64,000 nucleotides of DNA from Pseudomonadota bacterium. GTDB lineage: Bacteria > Pseudomonadota > Alphaproteobacteria > Rhodospirillales > Magnetospirillaceae. The notes under the pieces are model-generated. The model was not told the DNA's origin and did no database searches. It worked only from the letters and a program-made list of their open reading frames with translations. The position numbers were made by a program, and so were the translations under genes. The stretch covers positions 102,575 through 166,574 of the forward strand of contig JAJYTF010000007.1 in the NCBI GenBank assembly GCA_021793155.1, written 5' to 3'. Each line of letters starts with the position of its first letter. Positions within the stretch are counted from its first letter, which is position 1. Below, one piece after another: positions 1-9,072 of the stretch.

Positions 1-1154
1 CGCTGACCGGCGTGCGCGAGATGAGCGTCATCGCCACCCCCCCGGTGGACCGACTGGCCGTCCGTACCTTCGTCCTGCCGTTCGACGGGGTGGTGATCCG
101 CGAGGCCATCCTCCGCGAGCGCTACCGCGGCGGGCAGATCTTCTACGTCTGCCCGCGGCTGGCCGACATGGACCGCGTGCTGGACCGTCTGCGCCACCTG
201 GTGCCCGAGGTACGCACCGCCGTCGCCCATGGGCGGATGGCGCCGACCGAATTGGAAGAGGTGATGACCGCCTTCGCCGACGGCGCCTATGACGTGCTGC
301 TTTCGACCAACATCATCGAGAGTGGCTTGGACATGCCGCGGGTCAACACGATCGTCATCCACCGGGCCGACATGTTCGGGCTATCCCAGCTTTACCAGCT
401 GCGCGGCCGGGTGGGTCGGGGCAAGGCGCGCGGCTATGCCTATCTGACCCTGCCGCCAAACCAGGCGCTGTCCAAGGCCGCCGAAAAGCGGCTGCAGGTG
501 ATGCAGACCCTGGACAGCCTGGGCGCCGGCTTCACCCTGGCGAGCCACGACCTGGACATCCGCGGTGCCGGCAACCTGCTGGGCGAGGAGCAGTCCGGCC
601 ATATCAAGGAAGTGGGCATCGAGCTTTACCAGACGCTCATCGAAGAGGCGGTGGCGGCGGCGCGTGGTGGCCTGACCGAGGACCAGGCGGCGGCCGAGGA
701 ATGGTCGCCGCAGATCTCTCTGGGCATGCCGGTGCTCATCCCCGACACCTATGTGGCCGACTTGGCGGTGCGGCTGGGCCTCTACCGCCGCATCGGCACC
801 CTGACCAGCCGGGACGAGATCGAGGCCCTGGCGGCAGAACTCATAGATCGCTTCGGCAAACTGCCGCAAGAGGTGGAAAACCTTTTGGAAATCGTCGCCA
901 TCAAGGTGCTGTGCAAAAGCGCCGGGGTGGAAAAGGTGGACGCCGGGCCGAAGGGCGCGGTACTCAGCTTCCGCAACAACACCTTCAGCAACCCGGCCGG
1001 CCTCGTGCAGTTCATCAGCCGGCAGCTGGGAACGGTGAAGCTTCGGCCCGACCACAAGCTGGTGCTGCAACGGGCCTGGGACGACGCCCCGGCCCGGGTC
1101 AAGGGCGTGCAGGCGCTGATCGAAGGGCTCGCCAAGCTGACCGCGACGGTGTGA
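1..1154 (+). CDS. mfd: Transcription-repair coupling factor Mfd, C-terminal part (5' end outside window)
   Basis: This is the 3' part of a gene that enters the window already open: the reading frame runs in from base 3 with no start codon needed. Mfd is a DNA translocase that removes RNA polymerase stalled at DNA lesions and recruits UvrA. The visible 380 residues hold the second RecA-like helicase lobe, with a TNIIESGLDMPRVNT stretch (motif V region) and a QLYQLRGRVGRG stretch (motif VI with the arginine finger), followed by the C-terminal D7/TRCF domain. Full Mfd is about 1150 residues, so roughly the last third is present. No frameshift is seen and the stop is TGA. Identity is secure; only the missing N terminus limits confidence. 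Confidence 0.96.
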   Translation, partial: LTGVREMSVIATPPVDRLAVRTFVLPFDGVVIREAILRERYRGGQIFYVCPRLADMDRVLDRLRHLVPEVRTAVAHGRMAPTELEEVMTAFADGAYDVLLSTNIIESGLDMPRVNTIVIHRADMFGLSQLYQLRGRVGRGKARGYAYLTLPPNQALSKAAEKRLQVMQTLDSLGAGFTLASHDLDIRGAGNLLGEEQSGHIKEVGIELYQTLIEEAVAAARGGLTEDQAAAEEWSPQISLGMPVLIPDTYVADLAVRLGLYRRIGTLTSRDEIEALAAELIDRFGKLPQEVENLLEIVAIKVLCKSAGVEKVDAGPKGAVLSFRNNTFSNPAGLVQFISRQLGTVKLRPDHKLVLQRAWDDAPARVKGVQALIEGLAKLTATV

Positions 1155-1468
1155 GCGGATGATGACTTGATCCTCGACGCGCGGCATCGACCAGCTGTCC
1201 GCGCGGCCTCGTTGAAATGCCTGCAAACCCACATTTCCTGCAGGCGTAACAAGCGGATAGGTGCCCCCGATCAAGGCCAAAAATGCGCACTCCCATGGCG
1301 CCGGCAGACCGGTTTCTGCTATTGTCTCTCGCCGCCTTCGGCGAGGAAGCCATCGCGCTGGGCGGCATTCGGTTCGGGTTCGGATCGCGGTCGCGGTCCG
1401 GCCTGCGGCGCCCGCCGCCGACCGGAGCACGGCCCGATGCCGGACCTCCACCCGCAATGGAGGTCGCC
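1155..1468. other. Intergenic region with two short hairpins
   Basis: This 314-base gap between mfd and the CBS-pair gene shows no convincing gene. It holds a stem GCCTGCA/TGCAGGC (1219-1245, 13-base loop), which could be a weak mfd terminator although it has no T run. A perfect stem CTCGCCG/CGGCGAG lies at 1328-1345. An open frame continues upstream of the CBS gene from 1283, but its predicted residues are low-complexity Arg/Gly/Pro and are best read as leader. Confidence 0.5.
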
Positions 1469-1909
1469 ATGAAAGTCAAAGAACTGATGACCGTCAACGC
1501 CGCCTGGGTCGACGCCGACACATCGCTGGCGAAAGTTGCCGAGACTCTGCGCGACAATGACATTGGCTGCCTACCGGTCGGCGACAACGACCGGCTGGTC
1601 GGCATGATCACCGACCGCGATATCGCCTGCCGCGCCGTCGCGGAAGGCCGCGACCCCAACAAGACCATGGCCCGCGAAGTGATGTCCCAAGGCATAATTT
1701 ATTGCTTCGAGGACCAGACCGACGCCGAAGCGCTGCAAGTGATGGAAAGCAAATCGATTCATCACCTTCCCGTGCTGAGCCGGGAAAAGCGGATCGTCGG
1801 CATGCTGTCACTGAGCGATTTTGCGCTGAAGGGAGACCGCGCACTCAAGGCCGAGGTTCCGCATCTGGCGTCACGCGACGCCGCCCGCCACAGGGACCGC
1901 TTACACTGA
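1469..1909 (+). CDS. CBS-domain pair protein
   Basis: A 146-residue soluble protein made of two CBS motifs: one from about residue 7 to 62 (MTVNAAWVDADTSL through GMITDRDIA) and one from about 71 to 125 (VMSQGIIYCFEDQT through GMLSLSDFAL). Bateman modules of this kind usually bind adenine nucleotides and regulate a partner. No catalytic domain is attached, so the target is unknown. The frame is open further upstream to 1283. The ATG at 1469 is chosen because GGAGG at 1459-1463 is a good ribosome-binding site and because the family normally begins MKVKELM. The gene is monocistronic by context. Confidence 0.88.
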   Translation: MKVKELMTVNAAWVDADTSLAKVAETLRDNDIGCLPVGDNDRLVGMITDRDIACRAVAEGRDPNKTMAREVMSQGIIYCFEDQTDAEALQVMESKSIHHLPVLSREKRIVGMLSLSDFALKGDRALKAEVPHLASRDAARHRDRLH

Positions 1910-1980
1910 AGCGCTGATCGCCCGTCATCCCGCGCTACGGTGTCACGCGATTTTGCGGGCCCGTCCGTCTCACGGGCATA

Positions 1981-2032
1981 GCCGGACTTGACCCGGCAAT
2001 CCATGGATCCCCGGGTTAAGCCCGGGAAGACG
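1981..2032. repeat. REP-like intergenic palindrome
   Basis: An imperfect inverted repeat built from a CCGGACTTGACCCGG half and a CCCCGGGTTAAGCCCGGG half around ATCCATGGAT. Elements with the theme 'gacttgacccggcaatcc' are widely dispersed between genes in alphaproteobacteria. It is preceded at 1924 by a GTCATCC motif, the usual outer end of such repeats. Confidence 0.6.
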
Positions 2033-2056
2033 AAAACGAGAGGAGCACAACCCGCC

Positions 2057-2092
2057 ATCGCAACCTGCGTCGAGTCTGACGCAGGTTGCGAT
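2057..2092 (-). terminator. Strong stem-loop, likely terminator of the FrnE-like gene
   Basis: A perfect 15-bp stem, ATCGCAACCTGCGTC paired with GACGCAGGTTGCGAT around a 6-base loop, lies 28 bases beyond the stop of the minus-strand oxidoreductase gene. Read on the minus strand it is followed within about 20 bases by a T-rich stretch. The long stem suggests an intrinsic terminator, although the T tract is not adjacent. Confidence 0.55.
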
Positions 2093-2120
2093 CAGCAGCA
2101 TTGAACCGTGACCTGCCCCC

Positions 2121-2768
2121 TCAGCTCGACGCCGCCTCCAACTGCGACTCCCGCGCGATGTCAATGAGGCGGACCAGGATATCGGGCTCCTGCGCGCCGG
2201 AGATGGCATAGCGTTCGTCGAAGATGTAGCAGGGCACGCCGCTGACCCCCAGCCGCTGCATCCGGCCATGTTCCGCCTGTACGGCGACCGTCCCCGTGCC
2301 GCCGCGCAGATAGTCTGCGGCCTCGTTGCCGGGCAGCCCGCAGGATTTGGCGACCCGCCGCAAAACCGCAACATCTCCGATGTCCAGGCCTTCGACGAAA
2401 TAGGCGCGGAATATGGCCTCCACCACCTCGCCCTGATGGCCCGAGCCAATGGCGTATTGGATCAGCTGGTGGGACAGGATGCTGCTGGGCGTCCGCGTCA
2501 TGGCCTCGAAATCGAAGGCGATTCCTTCGGGCTGCCCGGCCAGCATCGCGGCCCCGTGGACCCTGTGGATGCGATAGGTGCTGCCGAACTTCCGCTCCAG
2601 GTATTGCTGCCGATCCAGCCCCTCATGCGGGATTTCCGGGTTCAACAGGAAGGACCGCCAACGGATGTCGGGCACCACGTCGGGACGCGCCGCCAGCGCG
2701 CGGTCCAGGCGGCGCTTGCCGATGTAGCACCAGGGGCAGACCGTATCGAAGATGACGTCGATTCTCAC
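2121..2768 (-). CDS. DsbA-family oxidoreductase, FrnE-like
   Basis: A 215-residue thioredoxin-fold protein of the FrnE/2-hydroxychromene-2-carboxylate isomerase type. The active-site CPWC (Cys11, Cys14) sits in the first strand-helix unit, and the cis-proline loop GVSGVPCYIFD is at about residue 174-184. There is no signal peptide, so it should act in the cytoplasm as a disulfide oxidoreductase/isomerase, unlike periplasmic DsbA. Length matches the family. It starts 6 bases after the stop of the PleD-like gene on the same strand, so the two may be co-transcribed, and a strong hairpin lies downstream. The substrate cannot be told from sequence. Confidence 0.88.
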   Translation of the reverse strand: MRIDVIFDTVCPWCYIGKRRLDRALAARPDVVPDIRWRSFLLNPEIPHEGLDRQQYLERKFGSTYRIHRVHGAAMLAGQPEGIAFDFEAMTRTPSSILSHQLIQYAIGSGHQGEVVEAIFRAYFVEGLDIGDVAVLRRVAKSCGLPGNEAADYLRGGTGTVAVQAEHGRMQRLGVSGVPCYIFDERYAISGAQEPDILVRLIDIARESQLEAASS

Positions 2769-2774
2769 GGCGGA

Positions 2775-4136
2775 TCAGGAAACGATATCACGGCGGGCAC
2801 GGGAGATCAGAGTATCGACACCATCGTCGGCCTGCAAGTTGGCTGCCCCGACGCGCACCCACACTTTCACCGGCTGATATACGTCCTTCACGGCGAAATC
2901 GGTATAGGCGAGAACACCGGCAATGCGGTGCATGACGATCTCGGCCTCTTCCTTCGGTGTATCGGGAAGCAGCACACAGAATTCATTTTCCTCGTATTGC
3001 GCGGTCAAGTCTTCGGCCCGTAGAAGTCCGGTGATCCACTGCGCCACCTGAAGACGCAAATGCTTGGCCTGCTCCTCGCCAAAATGCTGGCGGACACCCT
3101 CGATGTCGGGCACGCGGAAGAATGCGATGGACAGATGCCGTGCATGGGCGGCACAGAAAGGAACGCGATCGGCCAGATAGGTGTCGAGAAAGGCCCGGTT
3201 ATAGAGGCCGGTGGCGACGTCACGGGTACCCGGCTGAAGTGTCCGGCCAAGTGCTTCGCGGATCATCCAGCGCTGGCGCTGCCGCCGCACCAGGGTGTTG
3301 ACCGCGCTTTGAAGCTCTGCCGGATCAACGGGACGAACGAAAAAGCCGCTCGCTCCATGGCGATAGGCTACCGCTTCGCCCAATCGGTGCGGCTCCGCAA
3401 CGACCAATACGGGCAGGTTGAACAGGCGCGGGTTGTTGCGCAGATGGGCGCAGAGGTCGAGATAGGTCGACGGATCTTCCGCCGGCAGCACCAACGCTGC
3501 GTCGAAGTTGTTGCGTTCCAGCAGATCATTGGCCTCGAAGGGATCAGCGGCAAGGCTGACCTGATGCCCGCTCAAGGACGCCGCCAGGTCGGGCCCGCCG
3601 GGGCCGACCACCAGGATGGGGAAACCGCCGTCCAGCGTGGCCGGCGGCAGTCTTTCATCGATCTCGATGCCCAAGCGCCGGGCTACTGCCGCCCGGCGGT
3701 GCAGTTCCGCGTGCATGATGGCAAGACGCGCCAGCGGACGCAGGCGCGCCATCAGTTTCGTTTCGTCGAGCGGCGGCGACAGTACGTCGTCAAGCCCAGC
3801 CGCGAAGGCCCGGGCCTTCAGGGAAGGCGAGCGGGCCGCGGCCAGGAGGCATACCGGAATTTCCGCACAGTCCGGCTGCGCCTTCAGCCGCTCGGCCAGG
3901 GCCAGTGCATCGGCGCCGTCCACGTCGGCGCCGACCAGGACCATGTCGGGGCGTTCTTGCCGGACCGCGGCCAAGGCCGCATCCAGGCTGGCCGCCGTCC
4001 TCCCCTCATAGCCGTGGCGGCGGATCTGTCGGAGAAGTTCCTGGGCGAGAGTCGGGTCCTCGGCTGCGATGAGAATATTGGCTAAATGGACCATCCGACG
4101 CAGCACTTTCATCCCCGTGGCACGATCATTAAGCAT
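2775..4136 (-). CDS. PleD-like REC-REC-GGDEF protein with degenerate domains
   Basis: The order of domains matches the cyclic-di-GMP synthase PleD: a receiver (about residues 20-135), a second receiver (about 165-285) and a GGDEF domain (about 290-453). All three look inactive. Receiver 1 has LVGADVDG where a phospho-accepting Asp is expected and PP where the conserved Lys-Pro should be. Receiver 2 has ALVLPAEDP at the equivalent site. The GGDEF signature is EENEF (residues 382-386), although the entry motif GLYNRAF is kept. The start is uncertain: the frame is open to 4289, but ATG 4136 (MLNDRATG) removes a composition-biased leader, and ATGs at 4112 and 4094 are alternatives. A scaffold or ligand-sensing role is inferred, not shown. 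Confidence 0.8.
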   Translation of the reverse strand: MLNDRATGMKVLRRMVHLANILIAAEDPTLAQELLRQIRRHGYEGRTAASLDAALAAVRQERPDMVLVGADVDGADALALAERLKAQPDCAEIPVCLLAAARSPSLKARAFAAGLDDVLSPPLDETKLMARLRPLARLAIMHAELHRRAAVARRLGIEIDERLPPATLDGGFPILVVGPGGPDLAASLSGHQVSLAADPFEANDLLERNNFDAALVLPAEDPSTYLDLCAHLRNNPRLFNLPVLVVAEPHRLGEAVAYRHGASGFFVRPVDPAELQSAVNTLVRRQRQRWMIREALGRTLQPGTRDVATGLYNRAFLDTYLADRVPFCAAHARHLSIAFFRVPDIEGVRQHFGEEQAKHLRLQVAQWITGLLRAEDLTAQYEENEFCVLLPDTPKEEAEIVMHRIAGVLAYTDFAVKDVYQPVKVWVRVGAANLQADDGVDTLISRARRDIVS

Positions 4137-4269
4137 AATACGAATTCTTTCATACCGGTAGGCCCCTGGGAACCGGCTGGGCAGGAGGGCAGGGGGTCGA
4201 TTGGCGCGGCCCATGCTACAAGTTGATGAAATATATCTTTTGTCATGATTGGCTGGCACAATTGTGATA

Positions 4270-4284
4270 CAAGTTAACAACTTG
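4270..4284. promoter_or_regulatory. Palindrome CAAGTT-AAC-AACTTG in a divergent promoter region
   Basis: A perfect 6-bp inverted repeat with a 3-base centre in the AT-rich 259-base gap between the minus-strand PleD-like gene and the plus-strand PAS gene. A partial copy (ACAAGTTGAT) lies about 55 bases away at 4218. It could be an operator for either gene; no regulator is identified. Confidence 0.35.
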
Positions 4285-4395
4285 ACCAATTCGGCTATTT
4301 GTCAATACTTACAATCTCAATGAAAATACGTCATTGCCCGTCGTCAGCGTTGGCGAGGCGATAATTTGAAATGATAACGATGAGGATGACCGGAC

Positions 4396-4917
4396 ATGGT
4401 GAAAGAGAAGATCTTGACGGGAGTCGAGCGCGATCTCCGTGACGACGAGATCATTGTGAGCAAGACCGATTTGAATGGCAACATTCTGTACTGCAATGAT
4501 ATATTTATGACGTTTGCCGATTATTCGGAAGAGGAACTGGTCGGTCGCCCACACAACATCATCAGGCACCCGCAGATGCCGAGATGTGTCTTCAAACTAT
4601 TATGGGACACCGTGCAATCCGGCAAGGAACTTTTCGCATATGTGATCAACCGCTCACGGCGCGGCGATCATTATTGGGTATTCGCCCATGTCACTCCGGA
4701 TTTCGACATGAGCGGCAACATCTGCGGCTATCACTCGTTCCGCCGTGCCGTCGACCGCCGGGCTCTCGCGGTGATCGAACCGCTCTATGGCCGTCTTAGG
4801 GCCGAGGAGGCCCGCCATGCCGATCGCCACGCGGGAATTCGGGCCGGCATGGAATTGCTGGAGAAGGCGCTGGTCGACAAAGGAAGCACTTATGAAGAGT
4901 TTGTCTTCGGTCTCTAA
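4396..4917 (+). CDS. Aer-type PAS sensor protein (CetB-like)
   Basis: A 173-residue cytoplasmic protein with one PAS domain (about residues 18-125) of the Aer kind. The stretch [22 protein letters not shown] is followed by [23 protein letters not shown], the FAD-binding PAS signature of aerotaxis receptors, and then [13 protein letters not shown] helical tail follows. There is no transmembrane segment and no signalling domain. Its last 26 bases overlap the start of a chemoreceptor gene, which supplies the missing membrane and signalling parts, so the pair resembles CetB/CetA of Campylobacter or a split Aer. Redox or FAD sensing is inferred from the family. Confidence 0.85.
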   Translation: MVKEKILTGVERDLRDDEIIVSKTDLNGNILYCNDIFMTFADYSEEELVGRPHNIIRHPQMPRCVFKLLWDTVQSGKELFAYVINRSRRGDHYWVFAHVTPDFDMSGNICGYHSFRRAVDRRALAVIEPLYGRLRAEEARHADRHAGIRAGMELLEKALVDKGSTYEEFVFGL

Positions 4918-6601
4918 AGCCCTGGCCGCCAGCCTCGGCATATTGATGCTTTCGCTGGGCGCCGCGGCATGGGCAGTCGTCCAGGGAACCCTTTCGCAGG
5001 TGGCCTTCGCCGCCGCAATGGCGCTGCTGGCGGCAACCGCGGCAACCTTGCTGACGCGCGCCACGGCGAGCATCGACAAGGCAGTCGGCGTGCTCGCGGA
5101 CGCCGCCGAAGGCCGGCTGAAATCGCGGGCGATGGATATCCGCGGCCGCGGCAATATCGGGCGGATGCTGGCGAATATCAACCGCCTGCTCGACCAGATC
5201 GAAGCATTTGCCAAGGAAACCGACGCGGCGATGAAGGCGACCGGGGAAAGGCGCTTCCATCGCCGGATCCTGTCTCGCGGCCTGCACGGCGAGTTCGCCC
5301 GCTATGCCGACAGTGTCAACGCCACCCTGGCGCAGATGGATGGCACGGGCCGGCAGGTCCGCATCTTCGAAGAACGGATGCTTCAGAATGCCGTCGCCAT
5401 CACGGTGACGGTCAACGAAGGAGCGATCGCCAACGCCCGTGTCGTCGGCAGCATCCACGCGGCGGCGGCCGAAGCCCAGGAGATGTTGACGGCGACCGAA
5501 GGTCTGCTTTCCGGCATCCGGGAGATCAGTGGCAGCAGCGAGGCGGCCGCCGGCTATTCCGCAGAAGCTCACGCCCAGACCGACGATGCGCGAAACGTGG
5601 TTGCCGCCGCCATGAGCGAATTCGCGGCCATCGAGCGGGCGGTAACCGGGGCGGCGGAGCGAGTGGCCGGCCTGTCTCAGGCATCGGAGGCCATCGCGGA
5701 AATCCTATCCTCGATCGAGGACATCGCCAGCCAGACCAATCTCCTGGCGCTGAACGCTACCATCGAGGCGGCGCGGGCGGGCGAGGCGGGCAAAGGCTTC
5801 GCCGTTGTCGCAAACGAGGTCAAAAGCCTGTCCAACCAGACGGCGAAGGCCACTGAGGACATCGCCTTGCGCATCGCCAATCTGCGTCAGGAGATGACCG
5901 CAATCGGCATCACCATGCGCCAGGGAACCGAGGCCATGGCGAAGGGGCGCGAAGTCATGGAGTCCATGGGGGCGCGGATGGAGGCGGTGGGCGGGATGGT
6001 GGCGGACACCGCCGCCCGTATGACCGACATGGCCCGCATCCTGGTCCAGCAATCAGCCGCCGCCGGGCAAATTTCCGGGGGCGCCCAAAAGGTGTCGAAC
6101 CAGACCAGGTTGAACGCCGAGGCAATCGAAGCCAGTTCGAAGGCGCTTTTCGGGCTGGAGGCGGAAATGGCCTCGCTGCTCGCCGTCCTTGCGGACCGCG
6201 ATATTCCCAATAAAATCATCATATTGGGAAAGTCGGATCACATCTTGTGGAAAAAGCGCCTTTACGACATGGTCACCGGACAGGCAGAGCTGACCGTCGA
6301 GGGCATGCTCGATGAGCGCGGCTGCCGGCTGGGCCGGTGGTATTACGGGCCTGCCTCGATGCTGTTCCGCGACCATCCGGCCTATCGCGACCTGGAAGAG
6401 CCGCACCGGGCTGTCCACCGGAACGGCATCGAAGCCGTGCGCAGCTTCAACCAAGGCCGCATCGCCGATGCCATGCGGCAGGTGGAACTGGTGGAAGAAG
6501 CCTCGGACCGGGTTCTGGCCTGCCTGGATCGCCTGTTGGCAGAGACAGGGAAGGGCACCGCCGCCCCGGCCTCCGGGCAGCTGACCGCGAAATTGGCTTA
6601 A
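4892..6601 (+). CDS. Methyl-accepting chemotaxis protein with C-terminal CZB domain (CetA-like partner)
   Basis: A 569-residue chemoreceptor with two closely spaced N-terminal membrane helices (about residues 7-28 and 33-52) and almost no periplasmic sensor, then a HAMP-like linker, a long coiled coil and the signalling tip ([33 protein letters not shown] shortened here to its core). The C terminus is a zinc-binding CZB domain with His450, Cys478 in [10 protein letters not shown], and His495, His505 and His509. The start at 4892 has AAGGAAG seven bases upstream. The frame is open to 4787, but that part reads out of the PAS gene. Lack of an own sensor and overlap with the PAS gene suggest it reports the PAS protein's state to CheA. 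Confidence 0.9.
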   Translation: MKSLSSVSKALAASLGILMLSLGAAAWAVVQGTLSQVAFAAAMALLAATAATLLTRATASIDKAVGVLADAAEGRLKSRAMDIRGRGNIGRMLANINRLLDQIEAFAKETDAAMKATGERRFHRRILSRGLHGEFARYADSVNATLAQMDGTGRQVRIFEERMLQNAVAITVTVNEGAIANARVVGSIHAAAAEAQEMLTATEGLLSGIREISGSSEAAAGYSAEAHAQTDDARNVVAAAMSEFAAIERAVTGAAERVAGLSQASEAIAEILSSIEDIASQTNLLALNATIEAARAGEAGKGFAVVANEVKSLSNQTAKATEDIALRIANLRQEMTAIGITMRQGTEAMAKGREVMESMGARMEAVGGMVADTAARMTDMARILVQQSAAAGQISGGAQKVSNQTRLNAEAIEASSKALFGLEAEMASLLAVLADRDIPNKIIILGKSDHILWKKRLYDMVTGQAELTVEGMLDERGCRLGRWYYGPASMLFRDHPAYRDLEEPHRAVHRNGIEAVRSFNQGRIADAMRQVELVEEASDRVLACLDRLLAETGKGTAAPASGQLTAKLA

Positions 6602-6663
6602 GGGAACCCGGCCCGCGTCCTCTTGTTGCCTGCTCGTAGGCGTATTTCCAAAGAGGTGGGCCG

Positions 6664-8178
6664 ATGGTCTGGGCGAAGCGGTTGGTGCCGCTGCTCAGCG
6701 TGGTGATCTTTGCGGGCGCATTGCTGGTCCTGCATCACCTGCTGCGGCACATCCATGTCGCCGAGGTGGCACGGCAGCTTGCCTCGACGCCACCCCGGGC
6801 GCTGTTGTCCAGCCTGGCCCTGACCGCCGCCAGCTACCTGGCGCTGGCCGGCTTCGACGGGCTGGGCGCCACCTATATCGGCCGCCGCCTGCCGCCGGCC
6901 CGCATCATCCTCATTTCGTTCGTCAGCCACGCCGTCAGCCACAGCGCCGGCTTCGCCACCTTGACCGGCGGCGCAATCCGCTACCGGATGTATTCGGCGG
7001 TCGGCCTGACGGCGGCAGAAGTCGCGACCGTGGTCGCGTTCTGCGGCATTACCTTCGGCCTGGGCGCCTCCAGCCTGGCCGCGCTGGCCATGCTGACCGA
7101 GCCCCACCTGCTGTCGGCCGTATTGCGCCTGCCGGCCGGCACATTGCGGGCCGTGGGTGGCGCCCTTACCCTGCCGGCAGCAAGCTATCTGGGGTGGGCC
7201 GGCCTGTCGCGCCGGCCGCTGCGGCTGTTCCATCACAGCTATCCGGTGCCACCCCCGCACATCGCCGCCCTGCAGATCGCCGTGGCCGCGACAGACCTGG
7301 CCTTTGCTTCGGCCGCCCTGTTCGTTCTGCTGCCCGCCACCGGGCACTCCAGCTACCCGTCCTTCGTCGGAGCCTATGTAGTGGCCAATCTTCTCGGCCT
7401 GCTGGCCCATGTACCGGGAGGCCTTGGGGTATTCGATGCCGCCATTCTGGTCCTGAGCCCCGGCGCGCCGGCGGAAAGCGTCCTTGGAGCGCTGCTGCTG
7501 TTCCGCGGACTATACAACCTTCTGCCATTGGCTCTGGCCGCCGTGCTGCTGCTGGCGTACGAAATTATGGAACGCATTCCCGGCGCCAGCCGGCGGATCG
7601 GCGGACTGTTCGACGAAGTCGGGCCGCCGGTCCTGGCCGTCACGGCCTTCGCCACCGGCGCGGTCACGGTCCTTGCCCATGCGGTGCCGAAGCCCGGTCC
7701 GCCGGCCGCGCTGATCGCCGGCACGGTGGAAGCCGCTGCGGGGTGCCTGGTCATGGTGATGGCCCGCGGACTCAACCGGCAAAGCCGATCCGCCCGCCTG
7801 GTCAGCCTGGCCGCACTGGTCTTGATGGCCGCACTGGTCCTGGCCCAGGACCCGTTCGCCCCGCGGGCCATCGCGTTGGGCTTGCTGGCGGCGCTGCTCG
7901 GCCTGTCGGACGGACGTTCCGACCATCCGCGCTCATCCTGGCCGCCGCCTCTGTCGCCCCCTTGGATCCTGGCTGTGGGGGCGATCCTGGCCGGCTCCTG
8001 CGGGGTGACCTGGTGGGAAGCGCACAGCCCGGCAGTCGATCCCGCCGCATTGCCGTCAGCCCTGATCGCCGACGCCGCGGCCCTGTCCATCTACGGCGCC
8101 GCCTTGGTGGTGGGAGCCGTATCTTTCGGTCATCGGCATCGGCGACCGGTGGCCAAATCGGCGCAACCTAAGCGATAA
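6664..8178 (+). CDS. Integral membrane protein, MprF/YbhN flippase-like
   Basis: A 504-residue polytopic membrane protein with about a dozen hydrophobic helices. The first 310 residues carry the lysylphosphatidylglycerol-synthase transmembrane/UPF0104 fold: FVSHAVSHSAGFATLTGGAIRYRMY is the family's recognisable core, and PGGLGVFDAAILVL is the second conserved block. The cytoplasmic aminoacyl-transferase domain of MprF is absent; the second half is more membrane helices. It is therefore a lipid flippase-like protein without the synthase. It begins 62 bases after the chemoreceptor stop, with GAGGTGGG upstream of ATG. A terminator-like hairpin follows. The lipid substrate is unknown. Confidence 0.78.
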   Translation: MVWAKRLVPLLSVVIFAGALLVLHHLLRHIHVAEVARQLASTPPRALLSSLALTAASYLALAGFDGLGATYIGRRLPPARIILISFVSHAVSHSAGFATLTGGAIRYRMYSAVGLTAAEVATVVAFCGITFGLGASSLAALAMLTEPHLLSAVLRLPAGTLRAVGGALTLPAASYLGWAGLSRRPLRLFHHSYPVPPPHIAALQIAVAATDLAFASAALFVLLPATGHSSYPSFVGAYVVANLLGLLAHVPGGLGVFDAAILVLSPGAPAESVLGALLLFRGLYNLLPLALAAVLLLAYEIMERIPGASRRIGGLFDEVGPPVLAVTAFATGAVTVLAHAVPKPGPPAALIAGTVEAAAGCLVMVMARGLNRQSRSARLVSLAALVLMAALVLAQDPFAPRAIALGLLAALLGLSDGRSDHPRSSWPPPLSPPWILAVGAILAGSCGVTWWEAHSPAVDPAALPSALIADAAALSIYGAALVVGAVSFGHRHRRPVAKSAQPKR

Positions 8179-8234
8179 GGGATACACCTTCCGTGAGGCT
8201 CTGGAATCCGTCCCGCCAACAGAATACCTATGCC

Positions 8235-8272
8235 GACGGCCTTACCGTTCGCGCCGCTTCGGCCGTCTTTTT
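8235..8272 (+). terminator. Rho-independent terminator
   Basis: A GACGGCC stem pairs with GGCCGTC across a 19-base loop and is followed directly by TTTTT. It lies 57 bases after the stop of the flippase-like membrane protein. Confidence 0.65.
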
Positions 8273-8399
8273 ATGGCATTCGGACTCGGAATTCTCGATG
8301 GAGCCTTGCCCCACTGACGGCTAACACCCCTGGAAGCAATTGACCGAGAGCGGGTGGCCGCCAAGATGGTCAACAGTTGCCGCTGTTCGGGAAAGCACC

Positions 8400-8972
8400 A
8401 TGCTGGCCGGTCCTTCGGTCTCGATCGGGCCATTGGTCCCCAATGACTTCGCGCCAATGTTCCGGTGGAGCAACGATATCGAAGCCGCACGTTTCAACGG
8501 AACCTATCGCCCCGTCGACTGGGTCGCCCATAAAGCTTGGTGCGACAATGTGGGCCGCGATCCGAACCGCGTGGTCTTCGCCATCCGGCGGCACAACGAC
8601 CCCGCACTGGTCGGCTATCTCGAACTCGTCAACATCAATCCGGTGCACCGCTCGGCCCAGCTCGGCATCAGGGTCGGCGAGGAGATCGACCGCGGCCATG
8701 GCATCGGCCGCGAAGCGCTTCGCCTGGTCCTCCATTACGGCTGGAACCAGCTCAACTTGAACCGGCTCTATCTTACGACCTTCAAGCATAACGAACGAGC
8801 CATCCGGGCCTTCACCGCCGCCGGATTCCGTCGCGAGGGACTGCTGCGCCGCGCCGAGTTCATCGACGGCGGGTGGGTCGATGTCGTCCTCATGGCGGCG
8901 CTGCGGCCGCGCACCAAGGCGGAGCGGTGGACCCAGGCCGCGCAACTGGCGGCAGCGGAGATCAGGGGGTGA
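8400..8972 (+). CDS. GNAT-family N-acetyltransferase (RimJ/RimL-like)
   Basis: A 190-residue acetyltransferase of the RimJ/RimL/SpeG-like GNAT group. Visible features are the N-terminal VSIGPLVPNDFAPMFRWSND block, the acetyl-CoA-binding region around HRSAQLGIRVGEEIDRGHGIGRE (the R/Q-x-x-G-x-G/A loop is RGHGIG) and the C-terminal NERAIRAFTAAGFRREGLLRR block. The frame is open back to a TTG at 8340, but ATG 8400 is preferred because GGGAAAG precedes it and the fold begins there. It stands alone between a terminator and an MFS gene. Substrate unknown. Confidence 0.85.
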   Translation: MLAGPSVSIGPLVPNDFAPMFRWSNDIEAARFNGTYRPVDWVAHKAWCDNVGRDPNRVVFAIRRHNDPALVGYLELVNINPVHRSAQLGIRVGEEIDRGHGIGREALRLVLHYGWNQLNLNRLYLTTFKHNERAIRAFTAAGFRREGLLRRAEFIDGGWVDVVLMAALRPRTKAERWTQAAQLAAAEIRG

Positions 8973-9072
8973 TTCCCGGCAGGGAAGCAAAACCGATGCT
9001 TGCCAGACACCGCCGATGATGCCGTCATAGGACGTGACGGCAGGAAGCCGGATCCATCGGGGGGGAGGAGCG

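Noticed and set aside
6767-6782. TGGCACGGCAGCTTGC inside the flippase-like gene as a sigma-54 promoter
   Set aside because: The GG and GC elements are eleven bases apart instead of ten, and the site is inside a coding region with no gene start nearby.
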